Positions 17,488-26,152 of a stretch of DNA of 64,000 bases are shown piece by piece. The position numbers were made by a program, and so were the translations under genes. The stretch covers positions 62,001 through 126,000 of the forward strand of contig JAJZFH010000047.1 of the NCBI GenBank assembly GCA_021805445.1. Direction: 5' to 3'. The DNA comes from Pseudomonadota bacterium (GTDB lineage Bacteria > Pseudomonadota > Gammaproteobacteria > Burkholderiales > Ferrovaceae). Position 1 is the stretch's first letter. Each line of letters starts with the position of its first letter. Under the pieces are notes generated by a model. It ran no database searches. It had not been told where the DNA came from and worked only from the letters and a program-made list of their open reading frames with translations.

Positions 17488-19800
17488 TCAGGGTATCCCT
17501 GCCGGCGCAGGAGCCGCACTGGAATCCCCGCCCGGTAAAGGCGTGGCCGTGGGAAGCGGCGAAGCGTGGATCGGATCCACAAAAGGCGCGCCCGACCCCT
17601 GAGCTGGCGTCAGGGGCATCAAGGATTCGTTGGACAAGATACGGACATTGCGCGGTTCCCCATCCCTCATCTCCTGCGTCCAGCCGTATCGGTCGTTGGT
17701 CAGGGCATCACTCTGCTCTGCCGTACGAATGACATAGGGACGCAGGAACAGCATGAGGTTATCCTTGACACGTGCCTTGGTTTCATAGCGAAAAAGCACG
17801 CCAAGGTAGGGAATCTCCGCCAGCCACGGGGTCTTTTCCATGGAATCCGAATAATTGTCCGACAACAACCCCCCCAGAACGATCAATTGCCCATCATGGA
17901 CCAATACACTGGAATCCACGGAACGTTTGGTATAACTCGGACCGTTGATGTTGTTGAGCGTGGTGGCATCGAGCGCTGAGGATTCTTCATAGATCTGCAT
18001 CTTGACCAACCCCCCCTCGGAGATCTGGGGCCGAATCCGCAAAATCAACCCGATATCCCTTCGATCCACCGTGGTAAAAGGATTGACGGTGCCCGTAATG
18101 CCCGTCTGAGCATAGGACCCCGTCACAAAAGGGACATTTTCGGCAATGATGATCTGTGCCGTTTCGTTGTCCAGAGTCAGCAGATTTGGCGTGGACAAGA
18201 CATTCACGCCACTGATGAGACTGACCGCCCGGACGAGGGCAGCCATCCCCATCACCCCGTTGAAACTATGCAGGACCGCCAGATTGGTGCCCGCTGCCGG
18301 TGTCACCAGGGGAGGCGTGGCACCGGCCCCCAGATTGAGCAGACTGCTGGTCTGGGATCCCAGGGAGACGATGTTCGCCCCGGGGTTGGCCGCATTGAAA
18401 CTGGTTCCCGCAAATCCCTGAGTGGACCCGCCGCCCAACAATCCCTGCAACTGAGTCCCAAACTCTTCGGTCTTGTTGCTGGACACTTCGACGATCATCG
18501 ATTCCACATAAATTTGCGGACGACGCGCATCCAACCGATCGATCACCTCCCGCAAATTGCGATAAACCCGTTCGTTGGCCGTGATGATCAGCGAGTTGGT
18601 GGCCACATCGGCCTGGATCATGCCTGCCGGCAAAGATCCTCCCGCGCCGCCCGCGCTCGCCGTCGTGGCGCCTCCTCCCGCGCCACCTACCCCAGACCCC
18701 CCACTCGCCCCACTTCCGGCTCCTGCACCAAATCCCGTGGCTCCCGAAGAAGATGACGGAGAACCTGAACTCGAGGAGGACGCCGTGGTTCCAGAACTTC
18801 CGCCGGCGCTGCCCGCCGCATTCCCGGCGAAGGGACTCCCCATCGAAGAAAAGGCCGTCTCGCCCGGTGGCGTCGTCAAACCCGCTCCATCGGCGGTCAC
18901 GATACCTCGCAACGTTTTGGCCAACTTGATCGCTTCCGCATTACGCAACGGGACGACCCAGATGTTGCCCGGCTGCGCCGTGGGCGTGTCCAGTTTGTCG
19001 ATCAAGGAATGCAACTGCTGAAGCCGGGTCAGCGTCGGTGCCCTCAGGATAAGGCTGTTGCTACGCGGTTCTGCCAGAGCGAGGGCTTTCAGATTAGGGT
19101 CCCCCCCGCCAGGATCGGCCACATGATTCACCAGATTGGCCAGATCGATGGCCAGGGCATGGCGCAAGGGAATGACCTCGGCCTCCCCCAGTTGCGGTAC
19201 ATCGAGGGAATCGATCAACTTGGCGATGCGCCCCAGATTTTCGGCATAGTCCGTCACCACCAGCGTATTATTGGCAGGGTAGGCCGTGATGGGGTTATTC
19301 GGCGCAATCAGGGGACGTAGAACGGGAATCAGATTGTTGGCTGACTCATAGCGCAGATGAAAAACCCGCGTCACTACCTGACTACCGCCTGCTACGGAAG
19401 TCGAGCGCCGTCCCAGGCCATCGGCATCTTCGGAGACCGCTCCGCCCAGCATCTTGGCATCGGCTTCGGGAACCACGCGGTACAATCCGTCACTTTTGAC
19501 CAGAGAAAACCCCTGCATGCGCAAACTGGCCCCCAACAGATCGAGGGCCTCCGGTCCCGTCACCGGCTTGTCGCTGGCCAGGCTGAGCGTTCCCTTGACG
19601 CGCGGATCCACCAGAATGTTTACCCCCACCGCCTCCCCTACGGCCTTGATCACGCCTTCCAGGTCCGCATTGATAAAATTCAGGGTCATCAGACCGGGTT
19701 GGGCCAGAGGGGTGCTCCTCGCACCCTCCGCAGCCTGGAGCAGAGCCATTTGAGGCCACATCAAAGCCCCGCAAAAAATGTAAAGGAAAAGTTTTTTCAT
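17488..19800 (-). CDS. gspD: Type II secretion outer-membrane secretin GspD
   Basis: Multimeric outer-membrane channel of the T2SS. With this start it has 770 residues, longer than most GspD. A signal peptide (MKKLFLYIFCGALMWPQMALLQAAEG) precedes the N0 domain (LNFINADLEGVIKAVGEAVGVNI), N1-N3 repeats, and the secretin core (VPFVTGSYAQTG, DIGLILRIRPQI, VLGGLLSDN). Unusual is a Gly/Ser/Ala-rich stretch at residues about 320-392 inside N3. An in-frame ATG at 19833 is also possible, but it would overlap gspN and place 11 residues before the signal peptide. No pilotin gene was seen nearby. Confidence 0.95.
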   Translation of the reverse strand: MKKLFLYIFCGALMWPQMALLQAAEGARSTPLAQPGLMTLNFINADLEGVIKAVGEAVGVNILVDPRVKGTLSLASDKPVTGPEALDLLGASLRMQGFSLVKSDGLYRVVPEADAKMLGGAVSEDADGLGRRSTSVAGGSQVVTRVFHLRYESANNLIPVLRPLIAPNNPITAYPANNTLVVTDYAENLGRIAKLIDSLDVPQLGEAEVIPLRHALAIDLANLVNHVADPGGGDPNLKALALAEPRSNSLILRAPTLTRLQQLHSLIDKLDTPTAQPGNIWVVPLRNAEAIKLAKTLRGIVTADGAGLTTPPGETAFSSMGSPFAGNAAGSAGGSSGTTASSSSSGSPSSSSGATGFGAGAGSGASGGSGVGGAGGGATTASAGGAGGSLPAGMIQADVATNSLIITANERVYRNLREVIDRLDARRPQIYVESMIVEVSSNKTEEFGTQLQGLLGGGSTQGFAGTSFNAANPGANIVSLGSQTSSLLNLGAGATPPLVTPAAGTNLAVLHSFNGVMGMAALVRAVSLISGVNVLSTPNLLTLDNETAQIIIAENVPFVTGSYAQTGITGTVNPFTTVDRRDIGLILRIRPQISEGGLVKMQIYEESSALDATTLNNINGPSYTKRSVDSSVLVHDGQLIVLGGLLSDNYSDSMEKTPWLAEIPYLGVLFRYETKARVKDNLMLFLRPYVIRTAEQSDALTNDRYGWTQEMRDGEPRNVRILSNESLMPLTPAQGSGAPFVDPIHASPLPTATPLPGGDSSAAPAPAGIP
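18625..18840 (-). repeat. Low-complexity Gly/Ser/Ala-coding tract inside gspD
   Basis: About 72 codons almost entirely Gly, Ser, Ala and Thr, in the region expected for the N3 domain loop, followed by a return to conserved sequence (AGMIQADVATNSLIITAN). It is in frame, so it is translated rather than a disruption. Confidence 0.8.
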
Positions 19801-19822
19801 CGCGTTGATCCCTGCTGCAGGC

Positions 19823-20575
19823 TCATGGTGCATAGTCCAGTCTCACTCCTTCTCCCTCCGGCTTGCCCAGGATACTCAATAAACCGGCCAGCACGAACCG
19901 TTGTGCGGGATCGGCACTGGCCTGACCCGTAAAATAAAATTTCCCGGACCCTTGCTCCCCTTCCCCACGTAATTGTAACGGACCTTGACGAGTGGTCAGG
20001 GTCAAATGGGTTCCCAATCGGCTCATCACAGCACGCACTTCATAACTCCCCAAAGGAGTGACCGGAGACAGGCGGGAGGTCAACGACTCCAAAAGACACT
20101 CCACTGTCCATGGATGGGTCAATTCCCTGCCTTGCCACTGCGCCGCCCCCCACTGCACACGGACCATCCCTCCCGGATGCAGGGTGCTGAAGGGCATCCC
20201 CAGCCCTTCCAGCAGTTGAGCCGGAAAATACCCCTGCCCGGGTTGCAGGTCCCAAACGCCCCCATGCCAGCGTCCCTGAACCAACACGCCGGCACGGTCG
20301 GTCGCATTGGTCAGACTGAAGCCCAGCCCCGTCCATTGAGGGCGGATTCGCCATTCTATCCGTCCCGGCCAGTCTCCCTCGGTCTGATCGTTCACCAAAG
20401 CCAACTCCGCCGACCCGTGCCACAAGGTTCCGACCTCATTGGTCAGGCGCACGCTTCCCCCCGACCGGGTACTGGCCCAGAGCGACAAGGCGGTGGCAGG
20501 CCATTGCCACAGCATCATGCCCAATAGCACCAGGATCCCCAAGCCCAAAGTTGCACCGTGCAGCATCCGCTTCAT
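19823..20575 (-). CDS. gspN: Type II secretion protein GspN
   Basis: Accessory T2SS protein of the GspN family, anchored in the inner membrane. It has 250 residues, with one N-terminal membrane segment (ATLGLGILVLLGMMLWQWPA) followed by a beta-rich periplasmic part (GSVRLTNEVGTLWHGSAEL, RIEWRIRPQW) typical of GspN. The start ATG overlaps the gspM stop (ATGA), and its end overlaps the outer candidate start of gspD. GspN is found in only some T2SS operons and its exact role is not settled. Assignment rests on domain wording and position between gspM and gspD. Confidence 0.85.
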   Translation of the reverse strand: MKRMLHGATLGLGILVLLGMMLWQWPATALSLWASTRSGGSVRLTNEVGTLWHGSAELALVNDQTEGDWPGRIEWRIRPQWTGLGFSLTNATDRAGVLVQGRWHGGVWDLQPGQGYFPAQLLEGLGMPFSTLHPGGMVRVQWGAAQWQGRELTHPWTVECLLESLTSRLSPVTPLGSYEVRAVMSRLGTHLTLTTRQGPLQLRGEGEQGSGKFYFTGQASADPAQRFVLAGLLSILGKPEGEGVRLDYAP

Positions 20576-21063
20576 TCGCCCGATTCCAGCGTCAAATGCA
20601 CGGTCACTCCCTGGCCCGGGAGCCGTTCCACGTCAGCCTGTACCACGGTCACCTGGGCTGTGGAAGCCACCGTATCCAGCCAATGGGCAAGAACCGAAAA
20701 ATCCGCACCCGTCCACACCATTTCCACGCCCTTGTCCCGTTTCGTGAATTGCACCAACCCGGCGTCCAAAAACCGCCCCTGATGCTGCAATACATCGAGC
20801 AAGGCTTCCGGGTGTAGTAGCCGGGGGGACTGGACGGGTGCGATCAACCCTTGCAAACGTTCCAGATCATGGCGCATTCCCGGCAGTTCCCGGTCCAGTC
20901 GAACGACTCCTTCCCTGCCCCAGTTCCACAGGAATTGCAGAACGGCCAGCAACACTACGCCTGCCAGTATCCCCAAAAGTTGGCGTTCCCTTGGCTGGCG
21001 AGCCCCCCAGCCTTGCTCCAGGCGGACACGCAGGGTATCGATGTATTCCCTCGGTGCACTCAA
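20572..21063 (-). CDS. gspM: Type II secretion protein GspM
   Basis: Inner-membrane assembly-platform protein that partners GspL. It has 163 residues. A short cytoplasmic N-terminus (RVRLEQGWGARQPRERQ) is followed by one membrane segment (LLGILAGVVLLAVLQFLWNWG) and a small periplasmic ferredoxin-like domain. The probable start is a TTG overlapping the gspL stop (TTGA); no suitable ATG lies near the correct N-terminus. Tight overlaps on both sides suggest coupled translation with gspL and gspN. Confidence 0.88.
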   Translation of the reverse strand: MSAPREYIDTLRVRLEQGWGARQPRERQLLGILAGVVLLAVLQFLWNWGREGVVRLDRELPGMRHDLERLQGLIAPVQSPRLLHPEALLDVLQHQGRFLDAGLVQFTKRDKGVEMVWTGADFSVLAHWLDTVASTAQVTVVQADVERLPGQGVTVHLTLESGE

Positions 21064-22214
21064 GGCTGCACCTCTTCGAGAATCCAGATATCCTTCCCCT
21101 CTTTCTGCCAGCGCAAATGCTGACGGTTCGCTGCCTCGCTCAATCCTGCGGCTGTCGCCCCCCCCCCTGCCGGGAAATGTACTTCCAGATGGTGGGGACG
21201 ATAAACCAGCCCCACAGGGACCAAACCCGGTTGTTGCGCCAGCAAGTTCACCAGACGCCCGGTCAGGCGCGGAAATTCACCCTGCAAGCCGTCCTGTGCG
21301 GAAGGTTGGGAATGTTGTACCCAGACATGGACCCATTCGGCGACAGCGCCATGAACGGAACCGGACAAGCCCCGTTGCGCCAGAATCCGGTTTTCCTCCA
21401 CCAGCAGATCATGGGCAGACCAGGCCAGCCTCCCCCATTCCAGGAACAACCCCACAAAGGCCACTAAAACCGCCGTCCCCACCGCAGTCAAGGCCCCCTT
21501 CCAGGCCGGCCCCCAGCGCGCCAAACCGCGTGCGGCCCATTCAAACTGACACAGATCGAGAAGAAAAGGAGTCGGGATTGGCTGCGCCAGGCGCTCCATG
21601 AGCGTGATCGGCGATGGATCCAACCCCTCCTCCCAAGGCAATGCCCCCATCTCCTCCCGTCGTCCGCGTACGCCGCCTCCACTCCCGGCGGCATCCCGCC
21701 ACCACCGCAGACTCCCCTCTTCCGCAGGGTCCAGCACGGGGAAAACCCACTCCCCCCAGCATCCGATTGGGGTCCAATCATGACTGGAAGACAGGATCAG
21801 TCGTCCCGTCCGGCCGGAAAATGCCCCATGAACAAAATTCATCCAGGAACGCTCCATCACTGCCACGACCCATCTGCCCAGAGCGTCCGGGGCTGACGCG
21901 AGGGCGCAATGACACTCTTCCACCGGCCACAACACCTGAGGCTCGAGCAGATTGGGCAGGGCTTCACGCCAGCGTGCCCGAGGAACCCCGGCCAGCAGGG
22001 CCTCCGTCACAAAGAGACAGGTGACTGCCGCTGCGGGCAAAATCCATTCATGGCGGCGGGCCTCTGGCAACTCATGGGGCAGCGCGTATCCTGAGCGCAG
22101 GACCTGGCCCTCCCCCCCCAGCAGACAAAACGGTAACGGAACCCAGCGCCATTCAGTGACGGGCAGATTCAAAGGTTTATGGGGTAGCACCACCCGACAG
22201 ATCGTCACGCTCAT
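21060..22214 (-). CDS. gspL: Type II secretion protein GspL
   Basis: Bitopic inner-membrane protein that recruits GspE through its cytoplasmic actin-like domain. It has 384 residues with the ATG that overlaps the gspK stop (ATGA). The large cytoplasmic part includes LLVGVPRARWREALPNLLEPQ-like wording typical of GspL; one membrane segment (GALTAVGTAVLVAFVGLFLEWG) sits near residue 255, and a periplasmic GspL-C domain ends the protein. It is divergent from the E. coli protein, so placement in the operon carries part of the weight. Confidence 0.86.
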   Translation of the reverse strand: MSVTICRVVLPHKPLNLPVTEWRWVPLPFCLLGGEGQVLRSGYALPHELPEARRHEWILPAAAVTCLFVTEALLAGVPRARWREALPNLLEPQVLWPVEECHCALASAPDALGRWVVAVMERSWMNFVHGAFSGRTGRLILSSSHDWTPIGCWGEWVFPVLDPAEEGSLRWWRDAAGSGGGVRGRREEMGALPWEEGLDPSPITLMERLAQPIPTPFLLDLCQFEWAARGLARWGPAWKGALTAVGTAVLVAFVGLFLEWGRLAWSAHDLLVEENRILAQRGLSGSVHGAVAEWVHVWVQHSQPSAQDGLQGEFPRLTGRLVNLLAQQPGLVPVGLVYRPHHLEVHFPAGGGATAAGLSEAANRQHLRWQKEGKDIWILEEVQP

Positions 22215-23251
22215 CCGCCCCCTGTCAAATCGATGCCGGACATCCAACCCATACGCCATTCCAGTACCTGAGTCATCTGTCCGACCCCCGGATGACGTGC
22301 CACCAGAGCCTGACGTCGTTGCACTGCACCAGGGCGGCGCAACTCCTCCACCACCCAGAAATAGTCCGAACTGACCCCCAATTGGCCGGACGGAAAGGGT
22401 CCAAGGTTGGGCAGCAAGGTATTCACCTGCCGTTGCAGATCGGCCGTATCTCTGAAGGCCTGCTGCTGACGGGCCTGAAGCAAGCCAGCCAAGGCTCCGG
22501 GGTCCACGCCCAACACAGCGCCCAGCACACTGGCCGAGGCCGTGTTGGCATTCACTCGGGTGGGGCGAGGCAAGAGCACGAGGCAGGATTCCAGCCGAGC
22601 CAGCGTCGATGCATCGGCATCCGGAAACCAGGTACGTACCTCACCCACGACGCCCAGCGGCAAGGGAGTGCCCACACTCTGATCGGTGACCTGACGGGCA
22701 GGGAAAGGGTCTGGCGCAGAGGCAGTCCCAGGGGTAAGTGGCGCAGTGAAACGACTCGCCAGTACCTGGGCAGCAATCGCAGGGGCAACGGCCGGATCCA
22801 GTCCCAGCAACTGCAACAACCGCTGAAAAACAGCCACGCCCTCGGGATCGATGGCCGTAGCCCCGACCCAGCCCTGATCGGTGCCAGCGCTCGCCCCCTT
22901 GACCAGAGACATCAGATTGAAGCGGCTCTGGGCATCGAGAATGCGCCCAGACAGACGGATACCCGACGCTCCGCCGCCCGCCACACTTTCTAAAGGAATG
23001 TCCGTGATGGGCACGGCCCATACCTCGCCCAGATGGTCCACCGCACCCGTGTGCAACAAATCCTCACGCAGAATGAGCCGAGCCCAGTCCAGCGCCCCCA
23101 CCCCCACCTGCTCCGCTTCATCGCGCACCCGCTGGTTTTCGAGCAATTTCACTCGCCTTTGTTCGTCCTTCATCATGCCGCTGGCCAACACAGCCACCAG
23201 AATGGCCAACAGCAAGGCCATCAACAGTGCCGCGCCTCGTTCCCTTCTCAT
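22211..23251 (-). CDS. gspK: Type II secretion minor pseudopilin GspK
   Basis: Large minor pseudopilin that caps the pseudopilus tip with GspI and GspJ. It has 346 residues. The prepilin-type start RRERG|AALLMALLLAILVAVLA lacks the usual Glu at +5, as is typical of GspK. It is followed by ENQRVRDEAEQVGVGALDWARLILREDL and a helix-hairpin-helix-like helical domain (RVNANTASASVLGAVLG). The ATG overlaps the gspJ stop by one base; the open frame upstream lies inside gspJ and is not family-like. Confidence 0.93.
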   Translation of the reverse strand: MRRERGAALLMALLLAILVAVLASGMMKDEQRRVKLLENQRVRDEAEQVGVGALDWARLILREDLLHTGAVDHLGEVWAVPITDIPLESVAGGGASGIRLSGRILDAQSRFNLMSLVKGASAGTDQGWVGATAIDPEGVAVFQRLLQLLGLDPAVAPAIAAQVLASRFTAPLTPGTASAPDPFPARQVTDQSVGTPLPLGVVGEVRTWFPDADASTLARLESCLVLLPRPTRVNANTASASVLGAVLGVDPGALAGLLQARQQQAFRDTADLQRQVNTLLPNLGPFPSGQLGVSSDYFWVVEELRRPGAVQRRQALVARHPGVGQMTQVLEWRMGWMSGIDLTGGG

Positions 23252-23850
23252 CAATCCTGCCCAGTCAGACAAACCTGACGCAAGGGGGCCGCCGTTCCCC
23301 CCAAAAAAATCTCCAAAGCCAAGCCGCGCACCCGTACCGGTTGCACGTCCAGAGCCGGGTCCTGCGTGGCATCGATCCAGCCTTGTCCCCCCAGCCATGC
23401 CTGACCCTGCAGGTCCACTCCCCCCGCCACGGCAGGGTTACTCTCCCGCCCTCCGGGATTCTGCGGTAACTCACCTTGCAGTACCGCCTGCCATACGCCA
23501 TTCAATTCCCCGCGCGTCGTGAGGGCGGAAGATATCGCCCGCTGCACGACTCCTCCCACCAAGGCGTAACTGACCACCCGCACTGCCCCACCCTCATGCA
23601 CCACCCAGGCCATCTGGCGGATTCCCAGATGAACCGGCACCCCCAGAACCCACTGGTCGGGGGGGAGCAGCGCGTGACAATCCTGTTGCCACTGGTTGAA
23701 AAGTGCCTGGGTATCCTCCACCACCAATCCCCGCCCATGCAGGACGGACTGAGTGCGCACCATCGACTCCAGCACGCGCCACGACATGAGCGCCATGATC
23801 GACATCAAAAGGGCAACGATCATCACTTCCACCAAGGTAAAGCCACGCAT
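23251..23850 (-). CDS. gspJ: Type II secretion minor pseudopilin GspJ
   Basis: Minor pseudopilin of the tip complex. It has 199 residues. The prepilin peptidase site is MRG|FTLVEVMIVALLMSIMALMS, with phenylalanine at +1 and glutamate at +5. RVLESMVRTQSVL and the Asp/Gln-rich WQQDCHALL segment follow, as in the GspJ family. It starts 1 base after the gspI stop. Confidence 0.92.
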   Translation of the reverse strand: MRGFTLVEVMIVALLMSIMALMSWRVLESMVRTQSVLHGRGLVVEDTQALFNQWQQDCHALLPPDQWVLGVPVHLGIRQMAWVVHEGGAVRVVSYALVGGVVQRAISSALTTRGELNGVWQAVLQGELPQNPGGRESNPAVAGGVDLQGQAWLGGQGWIDATQDPALDVQPVRVRGLALEIFLGGTAAPLRQVCLTGQD

Positions 23851-23851
23851 C

Positions 23852-24250
23852 CTACAACACCTGAGCCGGATTGAGAGGCACTACAGTACTGACCCGCGCC
23901 AGGGCACGTCCTTCCCCTTCCAGAAACACGGTCACTTCAACCAGACGAAAGGAGGGATTGGGGGTTTCCTGTACATTTTCGTGGCAACTCAGCACAAAAC
24001 GCCCCTGCGGACAGGCAAAGTCGCTTCCCCCGACAGAGGGCCATTGCCGACCCAAACGCAACTCGTTCAGGGCATTGGTCGCACTCCACTGCGCCGCCAG
24101 GCGTTCCGGCACCGCCTCCCCGAGATGGGTCACTCCTCCCAGAGCGCGCATACCCGCCGCCAGCGCCACGGCCAGCACAAACAGAGCCACCAGCACTTCG
24201 ATCAGGGTAAAGCCCCGCTCAGGAGTCCCAGTTGCCGATATCGGCATCAT
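23852..24250 (-). CDS. gspI: Type II secretion minor pseudopilin GspI
   Basis: Minor pseudopilin. With this start it has 132 residues. The cleavage site is ERG|FTLIEVLVALFVLAVALAAGMRA. A second ATG lies 3 bases further in. The longer open frame upstream runs inside gspG. The start overlaps the gspG 3' end by about 32 bases, so translation is probably coupled. The family signature NALNELRLG is present. Confidence 0.92.
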   Translation of the reverse strand: MMPISATGTPERGFTLIEVLVALFVLAVALAAGMRALGGVTHLGEAVPERLAAQWSATNALNELRLGRQWPSVGGSDFACPQGRFVLSCHENVQETPNPSFRLVEVTVFLEGEGRALARVSTVVPLNPAQVL

Positions 24251-24647
24251 TGCCTTCTCCTCCCGGCTGTCCATCTGCGCCCAGACTCCAGACATCGATC
24301 TCGCCATGCTGGCCGGGATTGGCATAATGATAGGGATGTCCCCAAGGATCCTTGGGCAAGGTATCCAGGGTTTGCATCCAATTGCCGGGTACCGGTTCCT
24401 GCACGGGTTGTTTGACCAATGCCTGCAACCCCTGTTCGGTCGTGGGATAACGCCCTACATCCAGTCGATACAACTTCAGGGCCTGCACGAGGCTGGCAAC
24501 ATCCTGACGAGCCGCCAACTTACGCGCCTGATCCGGTCGATTCATGACACGCGGCACGATCATCCCGGCCAGGATGGCAATGATGACCATCACCACCATG
24601 ATCTCGATCAAGGTGAAACCACGCTCCCGAAGACTTCGAGATTCCAT
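24219..24647 (-). CDS. gspG: Type II secretion major pseudopilin GspG
   Basis: Main subunit of the T2SS pseudopilus. It has 142 residues. The cleavage site is ERG|FTLIEIMVVMVIIAILAGMIVPRVM. The calcium-loop region and C-terminal motif PKDPWGHPYHYANPGQHGE with GADG are the hallmark of GspG. A strong ggggggt ribosome-binding site precedes the chosen ATG; the frame is open to 24770 but upstream residues are not pilin-like. No gspH gene lies between gspG and gspI. Confidence 0.96.
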   Translation of the reverse strand: MESRSLRERGFTLIEIMVVMVIIAILAGMIVPRVMNRPDQARKLAARQDVASLVQALKLYRLDVGRYPTTEQGLQALVKQPVQEPVPGNWMQTLDTLPKDPWGHPYHYANPGQHGEIDVWSLGADGQPGGEGNDADIGNWDS

Positions 24648-25023
24648 ACCCCCCTTCCTCCACGCCGTCATTCGTTGTTGGATAAGTCCGTAACCTGCTG
24701 TAAATAATCGGGGGTCAGCCGCCGCTCCGATTTGGTGACTCGACGTCGTCAAAAACGTTCCACAACCCAAAGGAGAAGAAGAGATGCCCGGATATTGATA
24801 ATAACTGGAACTCTAATGCATTCGCGGACTTTTTCCAACATCTCAAAGGCATCCATCTGCGCGATATAAATTAAATGCAAAACCCCTTGACATGGAATCC
24901 GATTTGCGAGGTCGCTGCGCTACTCGCTCGGGGTTGTTTTTTTGAGTGGGTCCTCTGTACGGTTACTCGAAAGACGGAAACACAGGTCTTGGCATCGCAA
25001 AAACTTTCAGGTAAGGTGCCCGG
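24648..25023. other. Divergent spacer between gspG and gspC
   Basis: 376 bases without a gene. A perfect TTGACA (24887-24892, + strand) has no acceptable -10 at 16-18 bases. A short inverted repeat (gcgag at 24906, ctcgc near 24923) is followed by a run of seven T ending near 24942, terminator-like on the + strand. It must hold promoters for both directions, but I could not assign them. Confidence 0.5.
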
Positions 25024-25470
25024 ATGAGGAAAATGAACTTCGAGCGTTCCCGCCAGTTACTGCCCTACGGGGTAGAGGTCGGGGGATGGCTGATCGTCGT
25101 AGCCCTGACGGGCTATTGGGGCATGCAGTTGGCGCGCCCCTCGCCTCACTTGGCCCCCCGCTCCGGAACCTTGCCCCCCGTGACCGATGCGCACCGCTGG
25201 GAAACGGTACTTTCTGCGCCGGTGGCGCAGATTCCCGTTCAGGTGCGGGGAATCATCACTTCCGTCAGCGGCGGGGTGGCATTGCTGGCCCCGGAAGGGG
25301 CCCCGGTTCGCGCCTGGCAGGCAGGCCAGGAAGTATTGCCCGGCGTGTATCTGGTGCGAATGGACCGGCACAGCGTCACGTTGACCCGGGGCGGCCAGGA
25401 GGAAACCCTGATCTTGAACGTGCCCTCGCTCCCCAAAGGAACTGCATTTGCCCCGCCTCGCCTACCTTGA
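25024..25470 (+). CDS. gspC: GspC-like T2SS inner-membrane protein lacking PDZ domain
   Basis: T2SS protein that links the inner-membrane platform to the secretin. It has 148 residues. A short cytoplasmic N-terminus and one membrane segment (GGWLIVVALTGYWGMQLA, about 18-36) precede a proline-rich linker and a homology-region (HR) domain, with IPVQVRGIITSVSGGVALL and the WQAGQEVLPGVYLVRM segment. Classical GspC is about twice as long because it adds a C-terminal PDZ or coiled coil; none is present here. AAGGTG lies 5 bases before the ATG. It is transcribed divergently from the other gsp genes, and its 3' end overlaps the next gene. Confidence 0.78.
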   Translation: MRKMNFERSRQLLPYGVEVGGWLIVVALTGYWGMQLARPSPHLAPRSGTLPPVTDAHRWETVLSAPVAQIPVQVRGIITSVSGGVALLAPEGAPVRAWQAGQEVLPGVYLVRMDRHSVTLTRGGQEETLILNVPSLPKGTAFAPPRLP

Positions 25471-26152
25471 CCGGGGACGGGGTCTGGCCATCGTCATGAT
25501 GGTGCTCTTTCATGGATGCTATGACGCCACCTACTTCGGATTTGCCCATTTCTCCCTGCTGGAATCATACTTCTGGACCACTTGGCGTACCCTGATCGTC
25601 ACGCTCTTCGTGTTCTTTTCCGGGATGAGCCTGGCCCTCAGCGCCCACCATCCGATCCAGCGGAGGCGCCGCCGTCTCTTTCGACTGGGCGTGAGTGCCC
25701 TGCTGGTCAGTGGGGTAACCCATGTGTTGTTCGGTGTACGCTGGATCTATTTCGGCGTTCTGCACTTCTACTGGCTCGCCACCCTCATCAGCCGCCCCTT
25801 GCTCGGATTGCGCGGAAAATTGCTGCCCCTGGGGCTGTTGGCGCTGGTGGCCGGGCAATGGGGAGTGACGGCCATGGACCCACGCTGGCTCAACTGGATC
25901 GGACTCGCTGCCCATAAACCGTCTACAGAGGATTATGCCCCGCTCCTGCCCTGGATAGGGGTCCTGTGGTTGGGCATGTGGACGGGGATCCAGCCCTGGT
26001 CATCCCGTCCGCAAAGCGATCCTGCTTCCTGCTCGGTGCCCGACCGGGGGATTCAATGGATGGGACGCCATGGCTTGATTCTTTATCTCGTACATCAACC
26101 CATACTTTTTGCGTTGTTTGAACTGACCCGGCGAATTTACCCCGTTCGTTGA
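25448..26152 (+). CDS. DUF1624/HGSNAT-like multi-pass membrane protein (putative acyltransferase)
   Basis: 234 residues with about six hydrophobic segments. The opening YLDRGRGLAIVMMVLFHGCYDATYFG resembles the small bacterial DUF1624 family, which is related to the catalytic part of heparan-alpha-glucosaminide N-acetyltransferase. The histidine in the first segment (LFHGCYD) and the final GRHGLILYLVHQPILF motif match that family. Its substrate is unknown. The likely start is TTG at 25448, overlapping gspC by 23 bases, which implies coupled expression; an internal ATG is possible. Its 3' end overlaps the convergent permease gene by 16 bases. Confidence 0.75.
   Translation: MPRLAYLDRGRGLAIVMMVLFHGCYDATYFGFAHFSLLESYFWTTWRTLIVTLFVFFSGMSLALSAHHPIQRRRRRLFRLGVSALLVSGVTHVLFGVRWIYFGVLHFYWLATLISRPLLGLRGKLLPLGLLALVAGQWGVTAMDPRWLNWIGLAAHKPSTEDYAPLLPWIGVLWLGMWTGIQPWSSRPQSDPASCSVPDRGIQWMGRHGLILYLVHQPILFALFELTRRIYPVR

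Noticed and set aside
24887-24915. TTGACA as a gspC promoter
   Set aside because: Perfect -35 but no -10 resembling TATAAT at 16-18 bases; kept only as a note in the spacer entry.
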